From Devosia yakushimensis (lineage in GTDB: Bacteria > Pseudomonadota > Alphaproteobacteria > Rhizobiales > Devosiaceae), in the NCBI RefSeq assembly GCF_030159855.1, contig NZ_BSNG01000001.1, positions 2,542,001 to 2,606,000 of the forward strand: DNA of 64,000 bases, written 5' to 3'. The notes under the pieces were generated by a model. That model was not told where the DNA came from and made no database searches. It was given only the letters and a program-made list of their open reading frames with translations. The translations under genes were made by a program, and so were the position numbers. Below, piece after piece: positions 8,719 to 17,782 of the stretch (its first letter is position 1; the number at the start of each line of letters is the position of its first letter).

Positions 8719-9417
8719 ATGATCATAAACGATGGTGCTATCGGGGCCGGCAGGATGAGTGCAGAAGCTCGGCCCAGACTGATGAACCGCCGATCGTTCC
8801 TAGCCGGTTCGGCGGCTGCACTCGGCGCGGTCGGACTTGCCGGTTGCGCAACCTCCGGCGGCATGAGCCTTGCCGAGGCAGAGCGGGTCTATGGGCCGCT
8901 CCCCAATGAGCGTTTCCCGATCCCCGCGGTCAATATCAGCAAGATCAATCCGAAATATCTTCGCCGCACAGTGCGCTACGATTCCGATGAAGCAGTCGGC
9001 ACGATCATCATCGACCCCCGCCACTACTATGTTTACCGCATCGAAGGTGGCGGATATGCCACCCGTTATGGCGCCAATGTCGGCCGCGCCGGATTCCTGT
9101 GGAGCGGCGATGCCTATATCGGGCGCAAGGCCGAATGGCCGGTCTGGACGCCGCCCAAGGAGATGATCCTGCGGCAGCCAGAAGCCGCCCCCTATGCCGG
9201 CGGCATGCCGCCGGGGCTGAACAATCCGCTCGGCGCGCGGACGCTCTATCTCTATCAGAACGGCGTCTATACGCTCTATACCATCTACAGCACGATCATG
9301 CCCGAGACGATCGGGAAAGGCATTTCAAGCGGCTGTATCGGCCTGCTCACCCAGGACATGGTCCATCTCTATAATCAGACGCCGGTCAACACGAAAGTGG
9401 TCGTCCTTCCGGCCTAG
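8719..9417 (+). CDS. L,D-transpeptidase-like (YkuD) protein with altered active-site motif
   Basis: An exported YkuD-fold protein; NRRSFLAGSAAALGAVGLAGC looks like a Tat-type or lipoprotein signal (Cys at ~43). True members cross-link peptidoglycan stem peptides through a Cys. Here the Cys lies in SSGCIGLL (~198-205), but the usual IHGT before it reads IYST and the usual CIR reads CIG, so the conserved His-Gly and Arg are replaced. The fold is sure, catalysis is not. Starts at 8755 or 8782 are also possible and would put the signal nearer the N-terminus. It runs convergently into the peptide transporter operon. Confidence 0.8.
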   Translation: MIINDGAIGAGRMSAEARPRLMNRRSFLAGSAAALGAVGLAGCATSGGMSLAEAERVYGPLPNERFPIPAVNISKINPKYLRRTVRYDSDEAVGTIIIDPRHYYVYRIEGGGYATRYGANVGRAGFLWSGDAYIGRKAEWPVWTPPKEMILRQPEAAPYAGGMPPGLNNPLGARTLYLYQNGVYTLYTIYSTIMPETIGKGISSGCIGLLTQDMVHLYNQTPVNTKVVVLPA

Positions 9418-9418
9418 G

Positions 9419-9440
9419 CTCAATCGACATTCAGATTGAG
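9419..9440. terminator. Weak hairpin between convergent genes
   Basis: CTCAATC (9419-9425) and GATTGAG (9434-9440) form a perfect 7-bp stem with an 8-nt loop immediately after the L,D-transpeptidase-like gene. There is no T-tract and the stem is AT-rich, so terminator function is only possible. Confidence 0.3.
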
Positions 9441-9507
9441 GTCAAGCTGCGAGAGCCCAATCTACCTCCTCAAAGAAGGGAAACCGGATTGCGGCGCCCC
9501 GCCAGTG

Positions 9508-10473
9508 TTACCCGCTCGCGTGATGGCAGGCGGTCAGGAGAGCCGGATCGGGTCCCCGCGCCATCAAGGCGGGGGCCTCCCTTGCGCAGTGTTCTGTGGC
9601 TTTCCAGCAGCGTGTGCGGAAGCGGCAGCCGCTCGGCGGATTGGAAGGGCTCGGCAGGTCCCCTTGCAGCACGATGCGGTTGCGCTTGCCGCGCTGGGTC
9701 GGATCGGGCGTCGGCACTGCCGAGAGCAGCGCCTGGGTATAAGGATGGCGAGGCGTCGAGAAGATGGTTTTGGTCGGACCTGTCTCGATGATGCGGCCTA
9801 GATACATGACCATGACTCGGTCGGACACGTGCCGCACCACGGCCAGGTCATGCGCCACGAAGAGCATGGCCAGATTGCGTTCGCGGCGCAGGCGGGCGAG
9901 CAGATTGATAACCTGCGCCTGCACCGAAACGTCGAGCGCCGAAACCGGCTCGTCGCAGATCAGCAGCGAGGGATTTAGGGCCAGTGCCCGGGCAATTCCG
10001 AGCCGCTGGCGCTGCCCGCCCGAGAATTCTCCGGGATAACGCAAAGCATGCTCAGGGCGCAGGCCCACGGCTTCCAGCAGCCGCGCGATCTCGGACGACC
10101 ATTCGGCCCTGGGCAGAACGTCGCGATGCAGCGCCCAGGGCTCGGAAAGCAACCGATCGACCCGCATGCGCGGATTGAGCGATTGATAGGGATCCTGGAA
10201 TACGACCTGCATTTTGCGCCGCATGGTGCGCAACTCAGCGCCCCTGGCGGTGGCGATGTCGATCCCATCGAGCATGGCATGGCCGGAGGTCGCCGCGTTG
10301 AGGCGCAGCAGGGTGCGCACAAGGCTGGTCTTGCCACAGCCGCTCTCGCCGACCAGACCCAGCGTCTCGCCCTGGGCAATGGAAAAACTGACGCCATCCA
10401 CGGCGCGAACAGGCGTATTGCCCGCGCCGAAATGCTTGCTGAGATCTCTGACATCGAGCAGGGGAGCGGTCAT
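9508..10473 (-). CDS. Peptide-type ABC transporter ATPase (DppF/OppF type)
   Basis: Second ATPase of a family-5 type importer, 321 residues. Walker A GESGCGKTS (~41), signature FSGGQRQRLGIARAL (~153), Walker B LLICDEPVSALD (~173), and the C-terminal oligopeptide-transporter extension with the Cys-rich GCRFRTRCWKATEHC motif (~283) that is typical of Dpp/Opp/Ni ATPases. It is the last gene of the minus-strand operon and overlaps the preceding ATPase gene by 4 bp. Confidence 0.9.
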   Translation of the reverse strand: MTAPLLDVRDLSKHFGAGNTPVRAVDGVSFSIAQGETLGLVGESGCGKTSLVRTLLRLNAATSGHAMLDGIDIATARGAELRTMRRKMQVVFQDPYQSLNPRMRVDRLLSEPWALHRDVLPRAEWSSEIARLLEAVGLRPEHALRYPGEFSGGQRQRLGIARALALNPSLLICDEPVSALDVSVQAQVINLLARLRRERNLAMLFVAHDLAVVRHVSDRVMVMYLGRIIETGPTKTIFSTPRHPYTQALLSAVPTPDPTQRGKRNRIVLQGDLPSPSNPPSGCRFRTRCWKATEHCAREAPALMARGPDPALLTACHHASG

Positions 10474-11441
10474 GTGGCAGGTCCGGGAAAATGGCAGGCG
10501 ACCAGCCGGCCGGGTCCGGCGCCCTCAAGCGTGGGCACGATATCGGCGCAGACTTGCTGCGCACGCGGACAACGGGTGCGGAAGGCACAACCTGAGGGCA
10601 AGGCGGCCGGATTGGGTGCGGAGCCAGGGATGGGGACGAGGTCGGCCGTTTCCACGTCGACGCGCGGTTGGGAGGCGAGCAAGCCGATGCTGTAGGGGTG
10701 GCGCGGATCGGCGAAGAGTTCGAAGACCGAGGCTTGCTCGACGATGCGTCCGGCATACATGACGGCAACGCGGTCAGCCAATTCTGCCACGACACCCAGG
10801 TCGTGCGTAATGAAGATCATCCCGGCTCCGCTGCGCTTGCGGATCGTATCGAGCAGATCGACGATCTGGGCCTGAATGGTGACATCTAGCGCAGTAGTCG
10901 GCTCGTCGGCGATGATGATATCGGGCTCCAGCGCCACGGCCATGGCGATCATGATGCGCTGGCGCATGCCACCTGAGAATTCGTGCGGATACTGCCGGGC
11001 ACGCCGCACGGCGTCGGGAATGCCAACCGCATTGAGGAGGTCCACCACGGCCGCCTCGATGTCGCCGCCAGCGGTCTTGCGATGGATGCGGAACATCTCG
11101 CCGATTTGCCAGCCAACGGTATAAACCGGATTTAGTGCGGCCAGTGCATCCTGGAAGATCAGGGCAATACGCTCGCCGCAGATCGCACGGCGCCGGGGCG
11201 CCGTCAGCGATAGCAGATCGGTGCCATCAAAGCTGATCGAACCGCCATCCACCGAGCCAGGTGGATTGGGCACCAGATCCATGATCGCCGAGGCGGTGAC
11301 CGATTTGCCCGAGCCGCTTTCGCCCAGCAGCGCCAGCACTTCGCCGCGCTCGAGCGAAAAGGACACCCCGCTCAGCGCCTGAATACGGCCGGAAGCAGTC
11401 TCGAAGCTGACGGCGAGGTCTTGAATGTCGAGGAGGCTCAT
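10470..11441 (-). CDS. Peptide-type ABC transporter ATPase (DppD/OppD type)
   Basis: First ATPase of the pair, 323 residues from ATG 11441. Walker A GESGSGKSV, signature FSGGMRQRIMIAMA, Walker B IIIADEPTTALD and the C-terminal GCAFRTRCPRAQQVC motif are all present. The frame is open further upstream, but those codons lie inside the permease gene, and ATG 11441 overlaps its stop codon by 4 bp in the usual coupled way. Together with the 9508 product it energises the two permeases. Confidence 0.9.
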   Translation of the reverse strand: MSLLDIQDLAVSFETASGRIQALSGVSFSLERGEVLALLGESGSGKSVTASAIMDLVPNPPGSVDGGSISFDGTDLLSLTAPRRRAICGERIALIFQDALAALNPVYTVGWQIGEMFRIHRKTAGGDIEAAVVDLLNAVGIPDAVRRARQYPHEFSGGMRQRIMIAMAVALEPDIIIADEPTTALDVTIQAQIVDLLDTIRKRSGAGMIFITHDLGVVAELADRVAVMYAGRIVEQASVFELFADPRHPYSIGLLASQPRVDVETADLVPIPGSAPNPAALPSGCAFRTRCPRAQQVCADIVPTLEGAGPGRLVACHFPGPAT

Positions 11442-12346
11442 TGGCGCTTCCTCCGCACCAGGCGCCAATGTTGGCTGGGATCGTTGACGATGCGGAACCA
11501 GTTGGCCAGGAGATTGAAGCTCATGGTAGTGAGCATGACGGCAAGCCCCGGAAAGAAGCCCAGCCACCAGGCCGAGGACAGATAGCCCTGGCCCTGGGCG
11601 ATCATCAGGCCCCAACTGACGGCGGGCGGCTGCACGCCGAGGCCGAGATAGGAGAGGCCGGATTCAAACAACATGACCATGGCCACATTGACCGAGGCCA
11701 AGGTCAGCATGGTAGGGGCGACGATGGGCAGGATGTGGTTGCGGATAATCCAGAATGGGCCGCCACCAAAGACGCGCGCTGCGTCGACAAACAGGCGCTC
11801 GCGCACTTCGAGCGTCTCGGCGCGGGCGACGCGGATGTAGGAGGGCATGCGGGTGATGGCGAGGACGATGACCAGGTTGGTGACGCTGGGGCCGAATAGG
11901 TAGAGCCCTACCAAAGCCACGAGCAGGGTCGGAAACCCCATGATGATATCGGAAGCGCGCATGATGGCCGCACCGATGAGGCCACCAAAATACCCCGCAA
12001 CGAGACCCAGCACGGTGCCCAGGATGACGCTGAGCAGCACGGTGACCAGAGCAATGCCGATGGAAGTCAGCGCCGCCTCGGCTAATCGCGCCATGAGCGG
12101 CCGGCCCAGGGCATCGGCGCCGAACCAGAGGCGCCAGTCAAAGGACAGGTCGAAAGGCGGCAGGTTGCGCGCTTTGAGATCGATGCGCGCGCCGGCGAAA
12201 ATGCCGCTGGTATTGGCGATTATCAGCAGCAACACGAGGATCAACCAGATGACCGAGCAAAGCGCCATCGGATCGGCGATCAGCGCTCGGGTCAGCCAGG
12301 CGAGACGAGCGGTTTTGCGCGGCATCGTCGTGGATACGTCGGTCAT
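11438..12346 (-). CDS. Peptide-type ABC transporter permease (DppC type)
   Basis: Inner-membrane subunit, 302 residues, with an N-terminal membrane anchor, a periplasmic loop carrying the FGADALGRPLMARL motif typical of DppC-type permeases (~76-89), and the binding-protein-dependent transport fold. The C-terminal segment SYLGLGVQPPAVSWGLMIAQG (~230) is the family hallmark. Both neighbours overlap it by 4 bp. Confidence 0.9.
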   Translation of the reverse strand: MTDVSTTMPRKTARLAWLTRALIADPMALCSVIWLILVLLLIIANTSGIFAGARIDLKARNLPPFDLSFDWRLWFGADALGRPLMARLAEAALTSIGIALVTVLLSVILGTVLGLVAGYFGGLIGAAIMRASDIIMGFPTLLVALVGLYLFGPSVTNLVIVLAITRMPSYIRVARAETLEVRERLFVDAARVFGGGPFWIIRNHILPIVAPTMLTLASVNVAMVMLFESGLSYLGLGVQPPAVSWGLMIAQGQGYLSSAWWLGFFPGLAVMLTTMSFNLLANWFRIVNDPSQHWRLVRRKRQ

Positions 12347-13263
12347 TCCACCTTCACCCGCGGATCAATGGCGGCATAGAGCATGTCAACCAGGATATTG
12401 ATGAGGAAGATGACCACGGCCACGGCGAAGATCGAACTTTGCACGATGGCAAAATCGCGCCGCAGGATGCCGTCGATCAGGAGCTTGCCAACGCCGGGGA
12501 AGCCGAACACGACTTCCACGACGCCACCGCCACCGGCAAACTGGGCGGCAAGATCGCCGGTTACCGTGACAGCCGGTAGGAGGGCGTTGCGCAGGGCATG
12601 GACGAAACCCACCCTGCCCTCCATGGCGCCCTTAGCCCGCGCCGTGCGCACATAGCTGGCATTGAGCGCCTCGATCATCGAGCCGCGGATGATTTGCACC
12701 AGCATGCCGAAGGGACGCGCCATGAGACAGACGACCGGCAGGACCCAATAGGCCGGCCCACCGAAACCCGATGTCGGCAGCAGGCGCAGATTGACGGCGA
12801 AGACCAGCACGCACATCAGGCCCAGCCAGAAGTCGGGCACGCTGGCGGCAGCCTGACTGACCACGTTAATGAAGCGATCGACGGCACTACCGGGCCGGGC
12901 AGCGGCGATGACACCGACGACGACAGAGAGTGCAAAGGCCAAAGCCAGGGCGATGGCGCCGAGCGCCAGTGTCTTGGGCAGCGCCTCGAGCACGACAGCC
13001 ATTGCCGGGCGGTTGTGCCAGAGCGAAGCGCCGAAATCGAGCCGCAGCAGATTGACGAAAAACTCGAAGAACTGCGCGACAACGGGGCGATCGAGACCAA
13101 GCTGAGCGCGCATAGCGTCGCGAGCGGCCCGGGAGGCGTCGACCGGCAGATAGAGATCGACGGGATCACCGGTGAGGCGAACCAGAAAGAAGGTCGCCGT
13201 CATGAGCGCTAGAAGGGCGAGTGCGGCGAGCGTGGTGCGCCTGAGCAGGAAAATGGGGGCCAT
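12343..13263 (-). CDS. Peptide-type ABC transporter permease (DppB type)
   Basis: Partner permease, 306 residues. The N-terminal RRTTLAALALLALMTATFFLVR membrane anchor, the LGLDRPVVAQF motif (~55), the ASVPDFWLGL loop (~137) and the closing INILVDMLYAAIDPRVK are all typical of DppB. It follows the SBP gene after a gap holding a hairpin. Confidence 0.9.
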   Translation of the reverse strand: MAPIFLLRRTTLAALALLALMTATFFLVRLTGDPVDLYLPVDASRAARDAMRAQLGLDRPVVAQFFEFFVNLLRLDFGASLWHNRPAMAVVLEALPKTLALGAIALALAFALSVVVGVIAAARPGSAVDRFINVVSQAAASVPDFWLGLMCVLVFAVNLRLLPTSGFGGPAYWVLPVVCLMARPFGMLVQIIRGSMIEALNASYVRTARAKGAMEGRVGFVHALRNALLPAVTVTGDLAAQFAGGGGVVEVVFGFPGVGKLLIDGILRRDFAIVQSSIFAVAVVIFLINILVDMLYAAIDPRVKVE

Positions 13264-13282
13264 GGCCTTGCAGTTTCATAAC

Positions 13283-13312
13283 GGGCCCGCCGCCCTTGCG
13301 GCCGGCGAACCC
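13283..13312 (-). terminator. Imperfect hairpin between SBP and permease genes
   Basis: On the plus strand GGGCCCGCCG (13283-13292) faces CGGCGAACCC (13303-13312); 8 of 10 pairs form, with a 2x2 internal mismatch and a 10-nt loop. It lies in the SBP-permease gap like similar stems elsewhere in the window, but is the weakest of them. Confidence 0.35.
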
Positions 13313-13324
13313 ATTGGGAGACGA

Positions 13325-14839
13325 TTACTTGTAGCTCATCGTGGCCAGCTTGATCTCGTTGCCGGCCTGCACGTCGGGCACATAATTGAGGTCGGGCGAG
13401 ACGCGGGCAATGGTCACCATATGGAAGAGCGGCACGATATTGATGGCGTCCACCGCGATATAATTGAAGGCCTGCCGGAACAGGGATTGGCGCTCGTCAC
13501 CGGTGGCGGCCGAGGCATCCGCGATCAGCTTGTCGAGGGCCGGATCGGCAATGGTGGACGTATTGCCGCCCGAGGTGAAACGGTTGGGCAGGGTGAAGAC
13601 GGCATCACCCTCGGTATTGTCGATCTGGGTTTGCAGCGCGGAAGGCGGACGATCTGCCGGGAAGGGCCCGATCAGTTTTTCCAGCCAGGGCGTGGTTTCC
13701 ATCATCTCCAGGCGAACATTGAAGCCCACATCGAGCAACATGGCCTGGATGGCTTCCATGCTTTCGGACGAGTTGGGATAGATGCCAATACGGCCGTAGA
13801 GCACGATCTCGGTATCGACGGCTGTACCGGCGGCGCGCGCCTCCTCAAGTAGCGAACGGGCTTTGTCCGGATCGTAGGGCCAAACCGCGATATCGGGATT
13901 GTAGCCGAACACCGACGGCAGCACGACCTGCATGGCCTTTTGCGCATCCTGATGGAAGATGGTGCCGATCAGCCCGTCGCGATCGATGGCCAGGTTCAGG
14001 GCCTCGCGGACCCGCTTGTCGTCGAGCGGGGCAATGGACTGGTCAATGCGCAGCAGCGAGGTTTCGGCATTGGGGAAGGCGTGATCGTTTGCGCTGGTCG
14101 CATCCTGTGGCGCAATTTCATAGGCGATCTGGGCCTCGCCCGTATCGACCATGGCCGCGCGTACGGCTGATTCAGCGCGCCAGGTGATTGTCGCGTTGGC
14201 AATTGCCGGCTTGTCGCCCCAGTAGCCGTCATAGGAAACCAGCTGCACATTCTGCCCGGCATTCCAGGCAGCCAAGCTGTAGGGTCCGGTGCCGATCGGT
14301 TCGCGTGTCTTGGCATCGGCTGGCGTCGAAGGCGCACCAATATCGAGTGTCGACAGCTTGTTGGGCAGGATGGGCTCGACGGTCCCAGTCTTGATGCGAA
14401 TGGTCTGGGCATCGACGACTTCGGGAGTAAAGACATTGCCGCTGAGCGTTGCAAGGCCCACTTCGCAGGCGAGATCGGCATTGCCGGCGCGGGTCAGCGC
14501 AGCGGCGACGGCCGCGGCATCAAAGGGGGTGCCGTCGTGGAAGGTTACGCCTTCGCGCAGCTTGAATTCCCAGGTCAATTCATCGACCTGCCGCCATTCC
14601 GTAGCCAGGCTTGGTACGACTTCGCCATTGGCCGGGTCGAGATTGACCAGTGTCTCGGTGACATTGTTGCGCAGAATACGCGCATTGTTGGAGAGGTCGG
14701 TATCACACGGGTCGAGCGACTTGGGCTCATCGGTGACAACAATGGTGATAGAGTCTGATTGCGCAAAAGCTGGCGCGATCAGCGCCGTGCCCAGCAGCAA
14801 AACAAGCGCGCTCCGGTGGAGCGTCGTGGAATGCAGCAT
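13325..14839 (-). CDS. Peptide-type ABC transporter solute-binding protein (family 5)
   Basis: Periplasmic binding protein of 504 residues with a Sec signal (LLLGTALIAPAFAQ, cleaved at ~26). The family-5 hallmarks are EPKSLDPCDTD (~37-47), the WEFKLREGVTFHDGTPFDA motif (~90-108) and REPIGTGPYSL (~184). These proteins bind peptides but also opines, glycosides and nickel, so the ligand is open. It is the promoter-proximal gene of the operon, divergent from an IclR regulator 124 bp away. Confidence 0.9.
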   Translation of the reverse strand: MLHSTTLHRSALVLLLGTALIAPAFAQSDSITIVVTDEPKSLDPCDTDLSNNARILRNNVTETLVNLDPANGEVVPSLATEWRQVDELTWEFKLREGVTFHDGTPFDAAAVAAALTRAGNADLACEVGLATLSGNVFTPEVVDAQTIRIKTGTVEPILPNKLSTLDIGAPSTPADAKTREPIGTGPYSLAAWNAGQNVQLVSYDGYWGDKPAIANATITWRAESAVRAAMVDTGEAQIAYEIAPQDATSANDHAFPNAETSLLRIDQSIAPLDDKRVREALNLAIDRDGLIGTIFHQDAQKAMQVVLPSVFGYNPDIAVWPYDPDKARSLLEEARAAGTAVDTEIVLYGRIGIYPNSSESMEAIQAMLLDVGFNVRLEMMETTPWLEKLIGPFPADRPPSALQTQIDNTEGDAVFTLPNRFTSGGNTSTIADPALDKLIADASAATGDERQSLFRQAFNYIAVDAINIVPLFHMVTIARVSPDLNYVPDVQAGNEIKLATMSYK

Positions 14840-14873
14840 GAATATCCTCCCTATACCGAGGATCGCGGATGGA

Positions 14874-14967
14874 TTAGTTTCAAATGCGACATCGGTTTAC
14901 GGCACACACACCATATCGGAAACACAATGTCAATCTTAGTTCCAAATAGGGCATTTTAGTTTCATGA
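14874..14967. promoter_or_regulatory. Divergent promoter region with repeated TTAGTTYCA motif
   Basis: TTAGTTTCAAAT (14874-14885), TTAGTTCCAAAT (14936-14947) and TTAGTTTCATGA (14956-14967, overlapping the IclR start codon) repeat the same word in the gap between the SBP and IclR genes. The two full copies differ at one base. They are candidate binding sites for the IclR protein; one overlaps its own start, which fits autoregulation. Confidence 0.45.
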
Positions 14968-15746
14968 ATGAACTTCGTCACGGATCGCCAGTCGTTGAGA
15001 AGACCGCCCACCTCCTCAGCGCAATTGCGGAAGCCAAGGACGGCATATCGCTCGGGGAACTCGTGGAACAACTTGGGACAGCCCGATCGACGGTCTATCG
15101 CATTCTCAATTCACTGGCGGCACATGGGCTTGTCGCCAAGGCAAATGGCAGCGCAACCTACGAACTTGGACCGCGCTTCATTGAGTTGGCCCGCCGCATC
15201 TCTCCCAGCGCCGATCGCGCGACGCTGGTGGAAGCAGCACGGCCACTCCTGCAATCGGCAAGCGATAGCGTTCGCGAATCGTTCAAGCTATCGGCGCCGG
15301 AAGGCGATGAAATGCTGACCATCCTCGCCACGACTAGTCCAGCCGAATATGCCTTGACCATCCGCGTCGGAAGCCGCTCACCAAAACACGTCGGCGCCGC
15401 AGGCAAGCTGGCCCTTGCCTATGCGCCGCCAGAGGCCGTCGCCGATTACGCCAGCAGAGGCCTGGTGGCCCGCACACCGCACACAATCACCGATCCGGAC
15501 GCCCTGAACGACGAATTGCGGCGCATCCGAGATGAAGGCTATGCCGAGGACAACCAAGAATCGAGTCACGGCCTACGGGCGCTGGCCGCACCCGTTTTCG
15601 ATGCAACCGGCAGCCTGGTCGCCTGCGTGAGCTCGCCCTTCATCGGCGATGCCACGCCCGACCGGAAGCGCGCCATCCGCAAAGAAGTGACAGAGGCCGC
15701 CACGACGCTGACGCGATTAATCGGCGGCACCACAAATTCCAAATAA
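14964..15746 (+). CDS. IclR-family transcriptional regulator
   Basis: 260 residues: N-terminal winged HTH (ISLGELVEQLGTARSTVYRILNSL, ~29-52) and a C-terminal IclR effector domain (~80-250) with the conserved LAAPVFDATG-x-x-V-A-x-x-S segment (~205). It is divergent from the peptide-type transporter operon and 72 bp upstream of the RraA-like gene, so it probably controls both. The ligand is presumably the transported compound or its breakdown product. Confidence 0.88.
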   Translation: MNELRHGSPVVEKTAHLLSAIAEAKDGISLGELVEQLGTARSTVYRILNSLAAHGLVAKANGSATYELGPRFIELARRISPSADRATLVEAARPLLQSASDSVRESFKLSAPEGDEMLTILATTSPAEYALTIRVGSRSPKHVGAAGKLALAYAPPEAVADYASRGLVARTPHTITDPDALNDELRRIRDEGYAEDNQESSHGLRALAAPVFDATGSLVACVSSPFIGDATPDRKRAIRKEVTEAATTLTRLIGGTTNSK

Positions 15747-15753
15747 GGAACTA
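15737..15753. promoter_or_regulatory. Candidate IclR site before the RraA-like gene
   Basis: TTCC (15737-15740) and GGAA (15747-15750) flank AAATAA, and the right side continues as GGAACTA (15747-15753), the reverse complement of the TAGTTCC core seen in the 14936 copy. It overlaps the end of the iclR gene and lies 65 bp before the next start codon. Confidence 0.35.
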
Positions 15754-15817
15754 TAAATCCACTATTGAACTTTAATGCGCTTCCCTGTTATGTCGCGGGC
15801 AACCACAGGAGGAGCGC

Positions 15818-16531
15818 ATGACGACTCTGAGCGCCGAAACCATCGCCAAGCTGAAAACCACCAATTCGGCGACCTTGAGCACGCTGCTGCTCAAGCGCGG
15901 CCTACGCAACACTGCTGTTCGTGGCGTCCGGCCTTTGCGCAACGACCAGCCGCCAATGGTCGGCCCGGCCCTGACGGTGCGTTATATTCCGGCACGCGAG
16001 GACATCGATGGTTCGGAATACAGCTCGAGCCCCGACAATTTCCAGCGCAAGGCGATCGACACGATCGAGGCCGGCCATGTGCTCGTTCTGGACTGCCGAA
16101 ACATGCCTGACATTGCCGGCATCGGTGCCGTCCTGATGCGCCGCCTGATCTACCGGAAGGTGGAGGGGGTTGTTCTCGATGGCGGCGTTCGTGACTCGAT
16201 GGACATAGCGGCGCTCGGCCTACCCACTTTCTGCACCGGCGCCGCTGCGCCTGCCAATCTTGTCGCACACCATGCGTCGGACATGAACCAGCCTATCGCC
16301 TGCGGGGGCGTCGCCGTCTATCCCGACGACGTTATCTTTGGCGACGCCGAAGCCGTCATCGTCATCCCCCGCAAATGGGCCGACGAAATTGCCGACGAAG
16401 CGGTTGCCATGGACCAACAGGAAGAATTCCTGAAGCTCGAAATCGAGTCTGGAAAATCCACTTTCGGGGTCTATCCCCCCAATTCGGAAACTGTCGAACG
16501 ATACCATGCATGGCTGAAAAACAGGACGTGA
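15818..16531 (+). CDS. RraA-like / HMG aldolase-family protein
   Basis: 237 residues of the RraA-like fold, which includes 4-hydroxy-4-methyl-2-oxoglutarate (HMG) aldolases, oxaloacetate decarboxylases and the RNase E inhibitor RraA. The conserved loop is GVVLDGGVRDSMDI (~116-129), with the Arg-Asp pair that binds substrate and metal. The ATG follows AGGAG. It is downstream of iclR and near a substrate importer, so a catabolic lyase role is likelier than RNase regulation. The substrate is unknown. Confidence 0.75.
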   Translation: MTTLSAETIAKLKTTNSATLSTLLLKRGLRNTAVRGVRPLRNDQPPMVGPALTVRYIPAREDIDGSEYSSSPDNFQRKAIDTIEAGHVLVLDCRNMPDIAGIGAVLMRRLIYRKVEGVVLDGGVRDSMDIAALGLPTFCTGAAAPANLVAHHASDMNQPIACGGVAVYPDDVIFGDAEAVIVIPRKWADEIADEAVAMDQQEEFLKLEIESGKSTFGVYPPNSETVERYHAWLKNRT

Positions 16532-16534
16532 TCT

Positions 16535-16553
16535 GGCCAGAACCGCGCTGGCC
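16535..16553. terminator. Possible hairpin between convergent genes
   Basis: GGCCAG (16535-16540) and CTGGCC (16548-16553) form a 6-bp stem with a 7-nt loop directly after the RraA-like gene. There is no T-tract. The rest of the ~100-bp gap shows nothing clear. Confidence 0.3.
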
Positions 16554-16635
16554 GGCCGGATATCAGGCGCGCTGCCACGCGCTCCACCGGCGGTCAGAGG
16601 CTTCGCGTAACAGACAATTTGCCAAAACCACGTCT

Positions 16636-17712
16636 CTATTTCTTCGCTGAAATTTGCGCTCTGTTGGCTTGTGCCTGGTCAGTGTTCACCCACGAACGGG
16701 CGCCTGGTCGGGCTGAGCTTTCTCTGATGATGAGCTCGCCAGGAAGCAGGTTCAAGGTCGGCGCCGGCAGCTTTGCATCGCAATCAATCAACTGCATCAG
16801 TCGTTCAACTGCTGCCTTCGCCAGAGTGGCGCCGTCGTTGCGAACGCTGGTGAGCGAGGTATGCGAAAACTCGCCGAACTCGATATTGTCGTAGCCGACG
16901 ATCGAGAGTTGTTCGGGAACCGAAACGCCATTGTCCTTGGCCCAACGCATAGCCCCCAGACCGTACATGTCCGAACTGGCAAACAGGGCCGTCAGCCCGA
17001 ATTCGCGGGCCACCAGTTCGCGCATTCCATCATAGCCCGCCCCCATGCTGAAACCTACAGGTTCGACAATCTGCCGCTCGTCCAGCGGCAGTCCATGCAC
17101 GCGGTGCGCATGCCTGAAGCCATCGATTTTCAGCGGCTTGTCCACCAGCGGACCCAGCGCCCCTATTTTGGTGTGACCGAGTGCAATCAGGTGGGTCGTG
17201 GCATCGTATGAGGCCTGAAATTCATCCACCCCAACGGCGTCAAGACCCGTGTCACGCATGCCGACCAGCATGACCACCGGAAAATTCCGGGCTCTGAGCT
17301 TGCGGAGATGCTCGATGCTTGTGTGATCGACTGGATAGATGAGCAGGCCGTCAACGCCATGCCGGCGGAACATCTCTATGGCTGCAGTCTCCTGCTCGGG
17401 CGTGCTGCTCGTGGCGAACAGAACGCCGTAGCCGCGCTCGGACATCTCCCGCTGCAGCTCGGTGGCCACCGCCGTGGGTTGGGGATTGGTCAGGTACTCC
17501 ACCAACATCCCCACGGTGTGGCTCTTTTTCAGCACCAAAGACTTGGCAGAATTATTGGGCACGTAGTCGAGATCCGCCGCCGCCTTCGCGATGATGTCGC
17601 GCGCTTCCTGGGAAATACGCGTGCTGCCTCGCAGTGCCAGGGAAACGGTATTCGTCCCGTATCCCGTTTTGGTTGCGATATCCGCCAGCGTCGTTTTTCC
17701 GGTCCGACTCAT
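16636..17712 (-). CDS. LacI-family transcriptional regulator
   Basis: 358 residues from ATG 17712; GGGAG lies 6 nt upstream, whereas the longer open frame would extend past the usual start. The HTH TTLADIATKTGYGTNTVSLAL (~7-27) and hinge helix (SAKSLVLKK, ~52) are followed by the periplasmic-binding-protein-like sensor domain with YDNIEFGEFSHTSLTSV near the end. It is divergent from the sugar transporter at 17930, with a perfect palindrome at 17783-17802 between them, so it most likely represses that operon until the sugar or a metabolite binds. Confidence 0.9.
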   Translation of the reverse strand: MSRTGKTTLADIATKTGYGTNTVSLALRGSTRISQEARDIIAKAAADLDYVPNNSAKSLVLKKSHTVGMLVEYLTNPQPTAVATELQREMSERGYGVLFATSSTPEQETAAIEMFRRHGVDGLLIYPVDHTSIEHLRKLRARNFPVVMLVGMRDTGLDAVGVDEFQASYDATTHLIALGHTKIGALGPLVDKPLKIDGFRHAHRVHGLPLDERQIVEPVGFSMGAGYDGMRELVAREFGLTALFASSDMYGLGAMRWAKDNGVSVPEQLSIVGYDNIEFGEFSHTSLTSVRNDGATLAKAAVERLMQLIDCDAKLPAPTLNLLPGELIIRESSARPGARSWVNTDQAQANRAQISAKK

Positions 17713-17782
17713 TTTCGCTCCCTGCCCGCCTGAACAGACCCTCCTTGGCTCAATAGACCACAAGAATGCTCTTGCAAAGGAG

